A DNA stretch of 64,000 nt, from positions 1 through 64,000 of the forward strand of contig JAFULC010000060.1 in assembly GCA_017483305.1 (NCBI GenBank), written 5' to 3'. The position numbers and the translations under genes are program-made. Shown piece by piece: positions 49,951 to 59,447 of this stretch; the first letter of the stretch is position 1, and the number at the start of each line of letters is the position of its first letter. The DNA comes from Clostridia bacterium (GTDB taxonomy: Bacteria; Bacillota; Clostridia; Oscillospirales; CAG-272). The notes beneath the pieces were generated by a model, which made no database searches, was not told the DNA's origin, and worked only from the letters and a program-made list of their open reading frames with translations.

Positions 49951-51291
49951 ATGGATATTTTTATTTTGATAATCTGCATTTTCTCGCTCTGTGTATCGGT
50001 CGGATGTCTTTTGGTTATGATCGCTATGCACGGGAAAATGAAAAACCTCTCCGATAACGGTCAGACCGAGCGACAGCTCGGCGAGCTCAAGGAGAGCATT
50101 TATAACGAATTCTCGCGCAACCGCACCGAGCAAAACGCCGCGGCGCAGAATCAGCGCGACGAGGTCTCCCGACAAATGTCGGATATTAATAAGCAGCTTC
50201 AGGAGCTGACTGAGACCAACCGCGAGCAGCTGCTCCGCATTTATCGTGAAATGGCGGCAGGAATAAACACCGTGCGCGAAAAGAATGCCGAGATGACCGA
50301 AAAGCAGAATCAGCGCATCGAGGATTCCCTTTCTAAAATACGCGAGAGCAACGAAAAGAAGCTCGAGGAGATGAGAGCGGTCGTAGATGAAAAGCTGACC
50401 AACACCCTCACTCAAAGACTTGACAGCTCGTTCAAAACAGTTTCCACTCAGCTTGAAAATCTCCACCGCGCGCTTGGCGAAATGAAGGAAATGTCGGGCG
50501 GTATTACCGAGCACGTAACCTCGCTTAACCGCGTGCTGACCAACGTAAAGGCAAGAGGCACGTGGGCAGAGGTCCAGCTCAAAAACATTCTCGACCAGAC
50601 AATACCTAATATGTACGTTGAAAACTACGCACCCACGTCAAGCTCGAAGGAGCGCGTGGAGTTTGCTATCAAGATCCCGTCGGGCGAGAACTATTCCGAG
50701 ATAACCTATCTCCCTCTCGATTCCAAATTTCCTATGGAGGATTACGTCCGTCTTTGCGAGGCGGCAGACCGCGCAGACCCCGAGGCAACCAAGGCGGCAA
50801 GAAAGGCTCTCGAGGAGCGCGTAATTCAGGAGGCTCGCTCGATCCGAAAGTACATAAGCGTGCCCAAGACCACTCCGTTTGCAATAATGTATCTCGCAAG
50901 CGAGGGACTTTACGCAGAGGTAGCATCCTCCCCGAATGCGATCCCCGAAAAGCTTCAGACAGAGTTCAATATTATGATCGCGGGTCCTTCCACCATAACC
51001 GCACTGCTTAATTCGCTTGCTATGGGCTTCAGATTTGCCGCTATCAACGAAAAGGCAAACGAGGTAAGAAAGATACTTGCGGCTGTCAAATCGCAGTATG
51101 ATAACTTCTCTGCTGTGCTTGCGAAGGCAAAGAAAAAGATCGACGAGGCAGGCAAAACTCTCGATGATGCCCAGCATAGAAATAACATCATTCAAAAGAA
51201 GCTTAAGACCATCGAGGAGATCGATACCTCGGAGGGCGAGGATATACTCGGCATCGAGCAGGTCTCGGCTTCGGATATTGACGAAGAATAA
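49951..51291 (+). CDS. rmuC: DNA recombination protein RmuC
   Basis: A 446-residue RmuC-family protein: one N-terminal membrane helix (FILIICIFSLCVSVGCLLVMIAM), a coiled coil over about residues 35-185, then the nuclease-like core (VKARGTWAEVQLKNIL, YLPLDSKFPMEDY, SVPKTTPFAIMYLASEGLYAE, GPSTITALLNSLAMGFRF). RmuC limits inversion at short inverted repeats in E. coli. The PD-(D/E)xK-like core holds LDSKFP. TGGAG before ATG. Third gene of the antiporter-MgtC operon. Confidence 0.92.
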   Translation: MDIFILIICIFSLCVSVGCLLVMIAMHGKMKNLSDNGQTERQLGELKESIYNEFSRNRTEQNAAAQNQRDEVSRQMSDINKQLQELTETNREQLLRIYREMAAGINTVREKNAEMTEKQNQRIEDSLSKIRESNEKKLEEMRAVVDEKLTNTLTQRLDSSFKTVSTQLENLHRALGEMKEMSGGITEHVTSLNRVLTNVKARGTWAEVQLKNILDQTIPNMYVENYAPTSSSKERVEFAIKIPSGENYSEITYLPLDSKFPMEDYVRLCEAADRADPEATKAARKALEERVIQEARSIRKYISVPKTTPFAIMYLASEGLYAEVASSPNAIPEKLQTEFNIMIAGPSTITALLNSLAMGFRFAAINEKANEVRKILAAVKSQYDNFSAVLAKAKKKIDEAGKTLDDAQHRNNIIQKKLKTIEEIDTSEGEDILGIEQVSASDIDEE

Positions 51292-51294
51292 TTC

Positions 51295-51321
51295 AAAACG
51301 GGCTGATTTTCAGCCCGTTTT
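51295..51321 (+). terminator. Terminator of the antiporter operon
   Basis: 12-bp stem (51295-51306 with 51310-51321), T run inside the 3' arm. Confidence 0.85.
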
Positions 51322-51324
51322 TTA

Positions 51325-51353
51325 TTGACAAATACGAGGAAATATATTATAAT
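51325..51353 (+). promoter_or_regulatory. Sigma-A promoter of the methyltransferase operon
   Basis: TTGACA (51325-51330), 17-bp spacer, TATAAT (51348-51353). Confidence 0.85.
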
Positions 51354-51392
51354 ATAAAATGAGTTATTATATATTCAAAGAAAGGTTAATTT

Positions 51393-52613
51393 ATGCTTTT
51401 AGCTGCTACCTGCCTTTTCGGTCTTGAGAGACAGTTAGGCGAAGAAATAGACGCGCTCGGACTAAAAAGAGTCGAGACTATCGACGGAAGAGTGCTTTTT
51501 GAGGGCGAGGAAAAGGATATCCCTCGCGTAAATATAAATCTCCGTTGCGCCGAGCGTGTGTTCATCGTTCTCGGTCGCTTCCACGCCGAAAGCTTTACCG
51601 AGCTTTTCGACGGCACTAATGAAATTCGCTGGGAGGATTGGATCGGCAGACTCGATCAGTTTCCCGTCTCGGGTCACTCTATAAAGAGTAAGCTGACCTC
51701 TATCCCCGACTGTCAGAGTATAGTAAAAAAGGCTATAGTAGACAGGCTTTCTGGCGCCTACGGAATTGCATGGTTTGACGAGACCGCGGTCAAATATAAG
51801 GTTGAGTTTTTCATACTCAAGGATGAAGCGATGCTAATGATAGACACCTCGGGCATAGCGCTTCACAAGCGCGGATACCGTCCCGACGCGGGCATAGCTC
51901 CCCTTCGCGAGACCTTGGCGGCTGCCATCGCCCTGACCTCCCGTCCAAGTGAGGATATTCTTTTTTGGGATCCCTTCTGCGGCTCAGGTACGATCGCGAT
52001 CGAGGCGGCAATGATCGCGCGCAAGATCGCACCGGGTCTCAAACGAAGCTTTGCTTCTGAGGAATTTCCGCGGATCAATGCGGATATGTGGAGGCTTGCG
52101 CGCGAGGAAGCGGCATCCTTTGAAATCAAGGACTCGAAATTCGAGGCTTGGGCATCCGATATCGACGAGGATATCCTCGACGTAGCCTACGAAAACGCTC
52201 TGCGCGCAGGAGTTGAGGAGAATATCAATATCTTCTCCTGCGATGCAAGAAAGATAGAAAAGCCCGCTGACCGCAGAGGTACGATCGTTTGCAACCCTCC
52301 GTACGGAGAGCGAATGGGAGACATGAAGGAGATCGAGTGGCTCTACAAGGACATTGGCAGACATTTCAAGACCTTCGAGCCTTGGCACATCTACGTTATC
52401 ACCTCCTGCGATTATTTTGAAAGACTTTACGGCAGATCTGCCGATAAGACGAGAAAGCTTTATAACGGTATGCTTCCCTGCACGCTCTACCAGTTCTTCA
52501 AGCCCGCGGAATTCAGAAAAGACAAGATTCACGGCAAGTCCTTTGATAAAAAGGACTTTGGCAAGAGCTACGGCAAAAATGACAGAGCATACAATTACAA
52601 AAAGAAAGGTTAA
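51393..52613 (+). CDS. THUMP-domain RNA methyltransferase (RlmL N-terminal type, YpsC-like)
   Basis: SAM-dependent N2-guanine methyltransferase for large rRNA, 406 residues. Seen: ATCLFGLERQLGEEIDAL at the N-terminus, THUMP domain about residues 45-155 (NINLRCAERVF), ALHKRGYRP, then the Rossmann MTase with DPFCGSGTIAIEAAM and the catalytic NPPYGERMG. The C-terminal 30 residues are a Lys/Asp/Gly/Tyr-rich tail (KDKIHGKSFDKKDF) that may bind RNA. The stop codon is immediately followed by the rsmA start, so the two are co-translated. Confidence 0.92.
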   Translation: MLLAATCLFGLERQLGEEIDALGLKRVETIDGRVLFEGEEKDIPRVNINLRCAERVFIVLGRFHAESFTELFDGTNEIRWEDWIGRLDQFPVSGHSIKSKLTSIPDCQSIVKKAIVDRLSGAYGIAWFDETAVKYKVEFFILKDEAMLMIDTSGIALHKRGYRPDAGIAPLRETLAAAIALTSRPSEDILFWDPFCGSGTIAIEAAMIARKIAPGLKRSFASEEFPRINADMWRLAREEAASFEIKDSKFEAWASDIDEDILDVAYENALRAGVEENINIFSCDARKIEKPADRRGTIVCNPPYGERMGDMKEIEWLYKDIGRHFKTFEPWHIYVITSCDYFERLYGRSADKTRKLYNGMLPCTLYQFFKPAEFRKDKIHGKSFDKKDFGKSYGKNDRAYNYKKKG

Positions 52614-53486
52614 ATGATGTTAAATCTTTGCGATCCAAGAACTATAAGACAGGTTATGGATATGTTCGGTCTGAATTTCAAAAAGGAATTCGGTCAGAAC
52701 TTCCTTACCGATAATATGACCGTTGAGGACATAGCCGACGCGTGTAACGACGATAAGGACATCACCGTTGTCGAGATCGGCCCCGGTATTGGCTGCATGA
52801 CCCGCGAGCTTTGTGAAAGATACTCGAGAGTCGTGGCATTCGAGATAGATTCGGGACTTATCCCCGTGCTCAAATATACCCTTGACGGCTACAAGAACGT
52901 CACGGTAATCAACGAGGATATTATGAAGGCAGATCTTGCAAGCGCTCTCGCCCCTTATTTAGAGATGGGCAAGGTTGCAGTCTGCGCGAATCTTCCCTAT
53001 TATATCACGACTCCGATACTTATGAAGCTTATCGAGAGCAATCTGCCCTTCGACAGCATCACTGTAATGGTACAGACCGAGGTTGCCGAGCGACTTGCGG
53101 CAGGCGCGGGCAAGAAGAATTGCGGCGCTATAACCGCGGCTATCGACTACTACGGAGATGCGAAAATGCTCTTTACCGTAAGCGCCGACCGATTTATGCC
53201 ACCTCCCAAGGTCACCTCAAGCGTTGTTCATATCGATCTGTGGAAGGATAAGCCGATAAAGCCTATCGACGAGGCGCTTTTCTTCAGAACGATCAAGGCG
53301 GCATTCGAGCAGAGGCGCAAAACCCTCCCCAATTCTCTTTCAACGGGATTTTCGGAGATAAGCAAGGAAAGATTGACCGAAATGATCGTTGAATGCGGTC
53401 ACAAGCCCGACATTCGCGGAGAAAAGCTGACCGTTGCCGATTTTTGCGCTCTTTCGGACCTCATTTACAAGGAATTAAACAAATAA
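52614..53486 (+). CDS. rsmA: 16S rRNA dimethyladenosine transferase RsmA
   Basis: KsgA-family enzyme of 290 residues dimethylating two adjacent adenines near the 3' end of 16S rRNA. Seen: FGLNFKKEFGQNFLTDNMT, VVEIGPGIGCMTREL (SAM loop), AFEIDSGLIPVL, NEDIMKAD, ANLPYYITTPILMKL (catalytic NLPY), FMPPPKVTSSVVHID, and FEQRRKTLPNSL in the C-terminal domain. Two ATG codons in a row at 52614 and 52617; either can be the start. GH25-like lipoprotein gene follows after 19 bp. Confidence 0.96.
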   Translation: MMLNLCDPRTIRQVMDMFGLNFKKEFGQNFLTDNMTVEDIADACNDDKDITVVEIGPGIGCMTRELCERYSRVVAFEIDSGLIPVLKYTLDGYKNVTVINEDIMKADLASALAPYLEMGKVAVCANLPYYITTPILMKLIESNLPFDSITVMVQTEVAERLAAGAGKKNCGAITAAIDYYGDAKMLFTVSADRFMPPPKVTSSVVHIDLWKDKPIKPIDEALFFRTIKAAFEQRRKTLPNSLSTGFSEISKERLTEMIVECGHKPDIRGEKLTVADFCALSDLIYKELNK

Positions 53487-53505
53487 ACCTCATCCTTTAA
53501 GTCTT

Positions 53506-55050
53506 ATGAAATTTTTACGTTTATTTTTTGCTATTTGCATAGTAACTCTTCTTATTTGTGCTATTTCTTCATGCTCGAATGAGTGCAAGCACGAAAATAT
53601 GCAAATCACAACCACTGATCCGACCTGCACAGAAAGCGGTCAGACCGTACACTCCTGCCCGGACTGTACATACTACTACGTTTCAGATATAGTCAATCCT
53701 CTCGGACACGACTATACCGAAAACAAGGTCCTTCCCGACTGCGAGCATCAGGGATACACCGAATACTCCTGCGCTTGCGGATTTTCTTACGTAGCAAACG
53801 TTACGGACGCACTCGGACACGATCTTATCCTCTCAGACGAGGTCACCGCAGACTGTGAAAATCCGGGCTACAAGCATTACGAGTGCTCGCGTTGTGACCT
53901 CGCATACGATACCGAATACACGTCTCCCACGGGACATTCTATTACAAGTGAGACCGTTCTCCCCACGTGCACCGAGGAGGGCTACATCGTGTATTCCTGC
54001 GAGTCCTGTGATTACACCTATACCTCCGATCACACTGCTCCCTTAGGACACAAATATACTTCCTCGTCGAAGGAGCCAACCTGCACCGAGGAGGGCCACG
54101 TTACTCACACCTGCGAATGCGGGGACACCTATACGCTCGTTATCTCGCCTCTCGGTCACGATTTCACTCTGACCAAGGTCGCCCCCACTGTTTCTGAAAT
54201 GGGATATACAGAGTATTACTGTGAGAGCTGCGAATACTCCTATATTGGCAACTACGTCTTTTACAGTGATATTCTCGACAACGCCTATTCGGGAAGCAAC
54301 ACAGTTGTGGCAAAGGGCATAGACATATCCAAATGGAATCATACTGTCAATCCCGACGGAAGCTACGCTCCGATAGATTGGGTGGCATTGAAAAACGCAG
54401 GCTTTGATTACGTTATTCTCAAGATTGGAAGCTCGATCCGCACAAAAGCAGACGGAACGGTCACGGGAGGCATTGAGCCCACCTTTGAGATGGACTACGA
54501 GGGCGCGAAGGCGGCAGGACTCGACGTCGGCGTGTACTTCTTCACCTACTCAACCAACGTATCAGGCATAAAAAAGGATGCAGAATTGCTTACAGAATGG
54601 CTTGACCGCAAGCAATTTGAATATCCCATCTATCTTGACCTCGAGGATGACCCGAATGCAAGCTACTATCCCAGCGAGATTGCCGCGCCGATACTCACGG
54701 AAATGTGCCTCACCTTTTTCTCCGATCTACAAAAGGAAGGCTATTATACGGGTCTTTACGTCAACAATAACTTTTTGTTCAACATACTCCAAACCGAAAA
54801 TATGATCGAGCTTTTCGAGATCTGGTACGCGCGCTATCCGAGCAATGCTGATTACGTCTGGAACGACGAGGATGAAACCACGTTCATCTGGAACACCGAA
54901 AAGTACGGCGAAACTCTCGGAATGTGGCAATATTGCTGTACGGGCATCTTTGAATCTATAAACGGAAAGCTTGATTTCAATTATGCCTATAAGGACTACC
55001 CCTCTCTCATCAAATATTACGGCTTTAACGGCTACAGTACCGAGAGCTGA
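53506..55050 (+). CDS. GH25 lysozyme-like lipoprotein with Cys-rich LGH repeats
   Basis: A 514-residue surface protein. Signal peptide with lipobox SSC (Cys23). Residues about 26-262 hold six to seven tandem repeats of roughly 35-40 residues, each with a Cys after Pro/Asp-x (PTCTE), a C-x-x-C pair, and usually the block PLGHDY or similar. The Cys and His pattern suggests a structural zinc-binding or disulphide unit. Residues about 270-505 are a GH25 muramidase domain: GIDISKWN, YVILKIGSS, GLDVGVYFFTYS, YPIYLDLEDD with the D-x-E (D378, E380) at the active site, and GMWQYCCTG. It could cut peptidoglycan or remodel the wall. It lies directly behind rsmA on the same strand. Confidence 0.85.
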   Translation: MKFLRLFFAICIVTLLICAISSCSNECKHENMQITTTDPTCTESGQTVHSCPDCTYYYVSDIVNPLGHDYTENKVLPDCEHQGYTEYSCACGFSYVANVTDALGHDLILSDEVTADCENPGYKHYECSRCDLAYDTEYTSPTGHSITSETVLPTCTEEGYIVYSCESCDYTYTSDHTAPLGHKYTSSSKEPTCTEEGHVTHTCECGDTYTLVISPLGHDFTLTKVAPTVSEMGYTEYYCESCEYSYIGNYVFYSDILDNAYSGSNTVVAKGIDISKWNHTVNPDGSYAPIDWVALKNAGFDYVILKIGSSIRTKADGTVTGGIEPTFEMDYEGAKAAGLDVGVYFFTYSTNVSGIKKDAELLTEWLDRKQFEYPIYLDLEDDPNASYYPSEIAAPILTEMCLTFFSDLQKEGYYTGLYVNNNFLFNILQTENMIELFEIWYARYPSNADYVWNDEDETTFIWNTEKYGETLGMWQYCCTGIFESINGKLDFNYAYKDYPSLIKYYGFNGYSTES

Positions 55051-55076
55051 TATTATAAACAAGAAAGGATGCTATT

Positions 55077-58000
55077 ATGAAAAGATCCATCATTACCCTT
55101 TTGTCGTTTATGCTTGCAAGTCTGATGCTCGTCGGAGCTTTCGCTTCCTGCCGAAACAGCGGTCAAGGCGACGATGAAACGACGAACGACGACACTGCGG
55201 CAGACGAGACCACGAACGGCGGCTCGACCTCAGACGAAACAACCGACGAGACGACCCAAGGCACCGTTGACGTTACGCTGGAGGGCGACTATGCCGACTC
55301 AATCAAGCACGCGAACAAGCTTGCAAACGGTGTAGATACCTATTACGATGCTCACCGCAAGCAGTACACGGTTGAGAACCTCAATATGACTCTCAAGTTC
55401 CCTCTTGCAGGCGAATATAAAACCGTAACGTCTCTGACTAATAAAAACGGCGGCGTTTATATTCAGAACACAATGGATGCCTTCATTGAGATGGAGGATG
55501 GAAGGGTCTTTTATTCTTCAGGATCATCCGCTGATGCAAGAGCAAACGTCTATAGACTCGGATACTATTATTATGACGTTCATTTTCTGGAGCACGACTT
55601 TCTGAACGATTACGGCATCAGAGATTCTGACGACGCAGATATGAAATCCTTCAACAACAAGCACAGTGCAAGTATAAACAGCTCAAAGGTTAAGAAGGGT
55701 GACCGCGCGTACTATCTCGAGGTAAATATCAAGGATGCGATCGATCCCTACGTTCACTCGGGTACAAATGCATTTTCTTATTCTACCGACAAATACAATG
55801 CAATATCACTTTCTATAAAATCAAACAGCACGTCCAGCATTCGTATTCGCTACGTAGCAGGAAGCTACACCGACTTCAATAATGACCAGGTGGTCAACTT
55901 GAAAATCACGAACGACGGCGAATACCACAATTATATCGTTCATCTTGAGGGCGAAGTCGATTATACAGATAAGCTTACCGCACTCCGTATAGATTTTGCT
56001 GACGGAAGTGCAGATGAGGTTATCGAGATCAAGGATATCAAGGTGGTAAGCGTTGAATCGAGCGCTCCCTCCGTCGTCCTTGACAGAACCTTCCACACCT
56101 ACTCCGATAAGCTCCACCAGGCGCTTCATTTCGTTGCAAAGAAGACCACGAGCGGCATAGCTGCGGTCGGTCTTATCACCGAGGTTGCGGCTGATACAGT
56201 TGATAAGCTTGTAGTAAAGGATGCAAGCGGACTTCACGATACCCTCGACGGTGTTGATTGGAACAGCGCCGAATACGTTGGCTTTGATATAAAGAACGCC
56301 GGTATTTTCGGTTACGTGCTCCCCGTTCATGCAAATTCGGGCAAGCTCACAGTAGAGCTTAAGGACGGCAAATACGTTATCAAGCAGACCTCGTCGCTCG
56401 CGTCTCAGAACGGAACCATCAAGTCTCCTAATAAGAGCACCGATAACGACTACTTTATGGGTCAGAGAATCTATACCGACCCGTCTCACGACTTTACCGC
56501 ATTCCTTCAGGAAGCGGAGTGGGAGAGACATCCTATAACCACCATTACAAGTGACGGCTACGTAAAATACGACGCTATCCGCGGCGATTATCTCTTCACT
56601 ATCAACGGCACCGATTTCAACACTCCCTTCTTTACACAGTGGAATTATCACTACAGTGTAGCCGCAAAGTTCACAAGCGACGTTGACAGACCTATTTACG
56701 TCCGCACTCAGACCTGGTCGGGCTGCCTTGAAAACGCGGCACTTCTCAGCGATAAGGATATGCTTCTTCCCGTTCTTGTCGAGGTCTCAAAGAACTTTGT
56801 CGGCGAGTATGAGGAGCCCCTCTTCGATGCAGGCGATGCACAGTACGGAGAGACCATCTTCCCGATGGTCGTTACGGCAGACAAGGCGCTTGAGTTCACT
56901 GTCCTCAACTTCTATCAGAACTGGGGTAACTTCCCGCTCAAGCAGCTCTCATCCATTCAGTATTTCTGGCCCTACTATCATCTCTCCGTCGGTACTACCG
57001 AGACCAGCTGTATCTCCCCTTGGTACGGCGCAAGAGATCTTTGGACTCTTCCCGACTTCCGTTCAATCTCTATGCCTTACTGGTTCGAGCTGGAGGGCGA
57101 AGCATACAGTAATCAGCCTCAGCACACTCACGGCGGATATCAGTACTTCCTTCAGTACACCGATTCTGACGGCAACTATTACGCAAGTGAAAACATAAAG
57201 AACACCATCGGCTCCTCGGGTCCCGTTTATTCCGAGGTCGGAATGGACTACATCTCCGACGACGGTCGCATCAAGGTCAGCTACACTCACCTTGAGCTGC
57301 CCCAGACCGACGAGCTCCGCGCTTACTACGTGATCAATTACGAGATACTCGAGGATATCACTATCTCGGATTTCAGTAAGGACTTCTCCTTCTACTCTCT
57401 CGAGGGCTATGCGGGATACTATCGCAAGATGGGATACCTTGACGTCAACAATCAGATAGCACACAAGGACACCAACGGCTCTGCAACCGCAGAAAAGATA
57501 GTTCTCGGTGATAATTGCCCCTACGTTGCGCTCTACGACCTCAATGCTGCGGGCACGAGCATGGAAAAGAACAACGTAAACCTCGGCTTCGTTATCTACG
57601 ATTCCAATTTCGTGATTGGCGGTGAGAAATACGACGGCAACTTTGTGCTTACGGGCAGCAACTACCTCTACAGCCTGTCGCTTGACCTTGGAGAGACCAC
57701 TCTTAAGGCTGGCGACACAATGTCAATCGCTATGATCATCTCGCCTTGGGGCTGGTACAACTCAACCGACGACTCCAATATGCAGAAGATCCGCGAGAAC
57801 ACCTGCCTCGATCCTCTCTCAGTTACTGTAAACGACGGCGAAAAGCTTGAAAGCACCTACCTGCCCCGCGTTCTTTCCACTAACGGCACAAGCGCAGAAT
57901 TTACCGTTTCGGGCGGAACAAACAATCAAGCAGTACGCGTCTACGGCTTCAATAAGCTTACCGTTCCGAAGATCTACGAGCTTGTAGACGGTGAATGGAA

Positions 58001-59390
58001 GGAATATACCGTAAGCTCTGCTGATTCTCCCGACAAAGCAGATAATGCAAACTATTATGACGGCTACTACGCTTATTACGATGGCAACGGTACCTATTCC
58101 TACGCGTTTGCCTTCAATATGGATAACGTAGAGAGCAGAACCTTTAAAATCGTTGCGGACGAGGACTTCAAGGGCTGGCCCGAAAAGGAGGAAAAGCCCG
58201 TGGACGAGGAGCTTGCAAACGTATTCGTTCCGGCGGCAGATATTTTCGCCAACTACTCCGGAGAGTCCGGACTTGGCAACGTGCTTCTCCAGAATGACGA
58301 CGGCGACTATGTAAGATTCTATGCAAGCGGAAATCATAACGAGGCGTTTGCAACCGTATACCGCAACGCTACGAATGAAATAACCGGTCAGTATATCTTC
58401 TTGAAATACCGCGTTCCCTCCACCAACACCGAAACAATGGAATTCCAGTTCTTTACAAGTACGTCAAAAGCAGATGCGGACGGCAACGGTGATTACTTGT
58501 ATGCGCACACCTTAGAGAATGACGGCAAATGGCATCTTCTGATAGTAGACGTTGAAGCGGCTAACCTTGCCTTCTTCCAGCCCGACTCTAACGGAGAATA
58601 TTCCGCCAAGCATCTGAGATTTGATATGTTTAATACTCCTGCTTCTGCCGAAAGCTACGTAGACGTTGCATATATCGGAATGTCTGACAGTATCGAGGAA
58701 ATATGCAAGCTCGAGCACACGTTTAAAAGCAAGAGCAACTACGTAACTCAAGCTGATCTTAGCCAGAACAGAAGATTGGCGGCTTCCTATAACGTTGAAA
58801 CGGGTACGGTCATCGGCGGTAGTATCGATGAGGACACAGATGTTGAATATATCAAGGCAGAATCGGGCAAGGTAGCATCAAAATCTCCCTACATCTCGAG
58901 AATTGACTTCATAAACGGCTTTGGCGACGGAAACGGAGCTTATGATAACCGAGGCGGCTCGAGTAATCTTAAGGGTAACATAGATATTTTGGATCTGAAG
59001 AACGTTGATATCGGAGCTCAGCACATAGTGCTTTCGGGTTGGACTATGGTCTACGGCGGCTTTGACGGTATAGTTTATTCGCTCGACGGCGGTCTTACCT
59101 GGCAGAACGCAACCCTTTACAACAGAGAGGCACTTGGCGAGGCATCCGATGGAATGATTGCGGCTGCAGAGGGTGCTACGGGACACGGCAGATTCGCGGA
59201 GTATAAGGCAAACTGCAATTATCAGGGCGGCGAGACCACACCCGATAAGGCAAGCGGATTTAAAGCCGACCTTTCGGCTTACGCAGGACAGACCGTAAAT
59301 ATCACCTTCGCGGCAGTTTCCGCACAAAACAATAACGAGCTTTGCCTCATTATTTATCTTAAAAACGTTTCTGTTCCCACAGCGCAGTAA
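55077..59390 (+). CDS. Giant unknown surface lipoprotein (1437 residues)
   Basis: No family recognised with confidence. Signal peptide (MKRSIITLLSFMLASLMLVG) with lipobox ASC (Cys25), then a linker of Asp/Glu-Thr-Thr units to about residue 62. At about 180-330 a beta-rich region (YNAISLSIKSNSTSSIRIRY, DGEYHNYIVHLEG, LRIDFADG) resembles a jelly-roll carbohydrate-binding module, and a second such unit is at about 1040-1200 (ITGQYIFLKYRVPS, DGKWHLLIVDVEA, AKHLRFDMFN). The central part (about 400-950) is Tyr/Trp-rich (FWPYYHLSVGTTET, QPQHTHGGYQYFLQY) with His and Asp clusters. The C-terminal 150 residues have GGFDGIVYSLDGGLTWQNA. An enzyme or adhesin for a glycan is plausible. AAAGGATG precedes ATG; the gene is 26 bp after the GH25 gene. 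Confidence 0.75.
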   Translation: MKRSIITLLSFMLASLMLVGAFASCRNSGQGDDETTNDDTAADETTNGGSTSDETTDETTQGTVDVTLEGDYADSIKHANKLANGVDTYYDAHRKQYTVENLNMTLKFPLAGEYKTVTSLTNKNGGVYIQNTMDAFIEMEDGRVFYSSGSSADARANVYRLGYYYYDVHFLEHDFLNDYGIRDSDDADMKSFNNKHSASINSSKVKKGDRAYYLEVNIKDAIDPYVHSGTNAFSYSTDKYNAISLSIKSNSTSSIRIRYVAGSYTDFNNDQVVNLKITNDGEYHNYIVHLEGEVDYTDKLTALRIDFADGSADEVIEIKDIKVVSVESSAPSVVLDRTFHTYSDKLHQALHFVAKKTTSGIAAVGLITEVAADTVDKLVVKDASGLHDTLDGVDWNSAEYVGFDIKNAGIFGYVLPVHANSGKLTVELKDGKYVIKQTSSLASQNGTIKSPNKSTDNDYFMGQRIYTDPSHDFTAFLQEAEWERHPITTITSDGYVKYDAIRGDYLFTINGTDFNTPFFTQWNYHYSVAAKFTSDVDRPIYVRTQTWSGCLENAALLSDKDMLLPVLVEVSKNFVGEYEEPLFDAGDAQYGETIFPMVVTADKALEFTVLNFYQNWGNFPLKQLSSIQYFWPYYHLSVGTTETSCISPWYGARDLWTLPDFRSISMPYWFELEGEAYSNQPQHTHGGYQYFLQYTDSDGNYYASENIKNTIGSSGPVYSEVGMDYISDDGRIKVSYTHLELPQTDELRAYYVINYEILEDITISDFSKDFSFYSLEGYAGYYRKMGYLDVNNQIAHKDTNGSATAEKIVLGDNCPYVALYDLNAAGTSMEKNNVNLGFVIYDSNFVIGGEKYDGNFVLTGSNYLYSLSLDLGETTLKAGDTMSIAMIISPWGWYNSTDDSNMQKIRENTCLDPLSVTVNDGEKLESTYLPRVLSTNGTSAEFTVSGGTNNQAVRVYGFNKLTVPKIYELVDGEWKEYTVSSADSPDKADNANYYDGYYAYYDGNGTYSYAFAFNMDNVESRTFKIVADEDFKGWPEKEEKPVDEELANVFVPAADIFANYSGESGLGNVLLQNDDGDYVRFYASGNHNEAFATVYRNATNEITGQYIFLKYRVPSTNTETMEFQFFTSTSKADADGNGDYLYAHTLENDGKWHLLIVDVEAANLAFFQPDSNGEYSAKHLRFDMFNTPASAESYVDVAYIGMSDSIEEICKLEHTFKSKSNYVTQADLSQNRRLAASYNVETGTVIGGSIDEDTDVEYIKAESGKVASKSPYISRIDFINGFGDGNGAYDNRGGSSNLKGNIDILDLKNVDIGAQHIVLSGWTMVYGGFDGIVYSLDGGLTWQNATLYNREALGEASDGMIAAAEGATGHGRFAEYKANCNYQGGETTPDKASGFKADLSAYAGQTVNITFAAVSAQNNNELCLIIYLKNVSVPTAQ

Positions 59391-59404
59391 AACTTAATAA
59401 TTTT

Positions 59405-59433
59405 AAAGGCTTCCGCATTACGCGGAAGCCTTT
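59405..59433. terminator. Bidirectional terminator
   Basis: 12-bp GC-rich stem (59405-59416 with 59422-59433), loop ATTAC, between convergent genes. Confidence 0.85.
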
Positions 59434-59447
59434 TTGGGTGTTTATTA

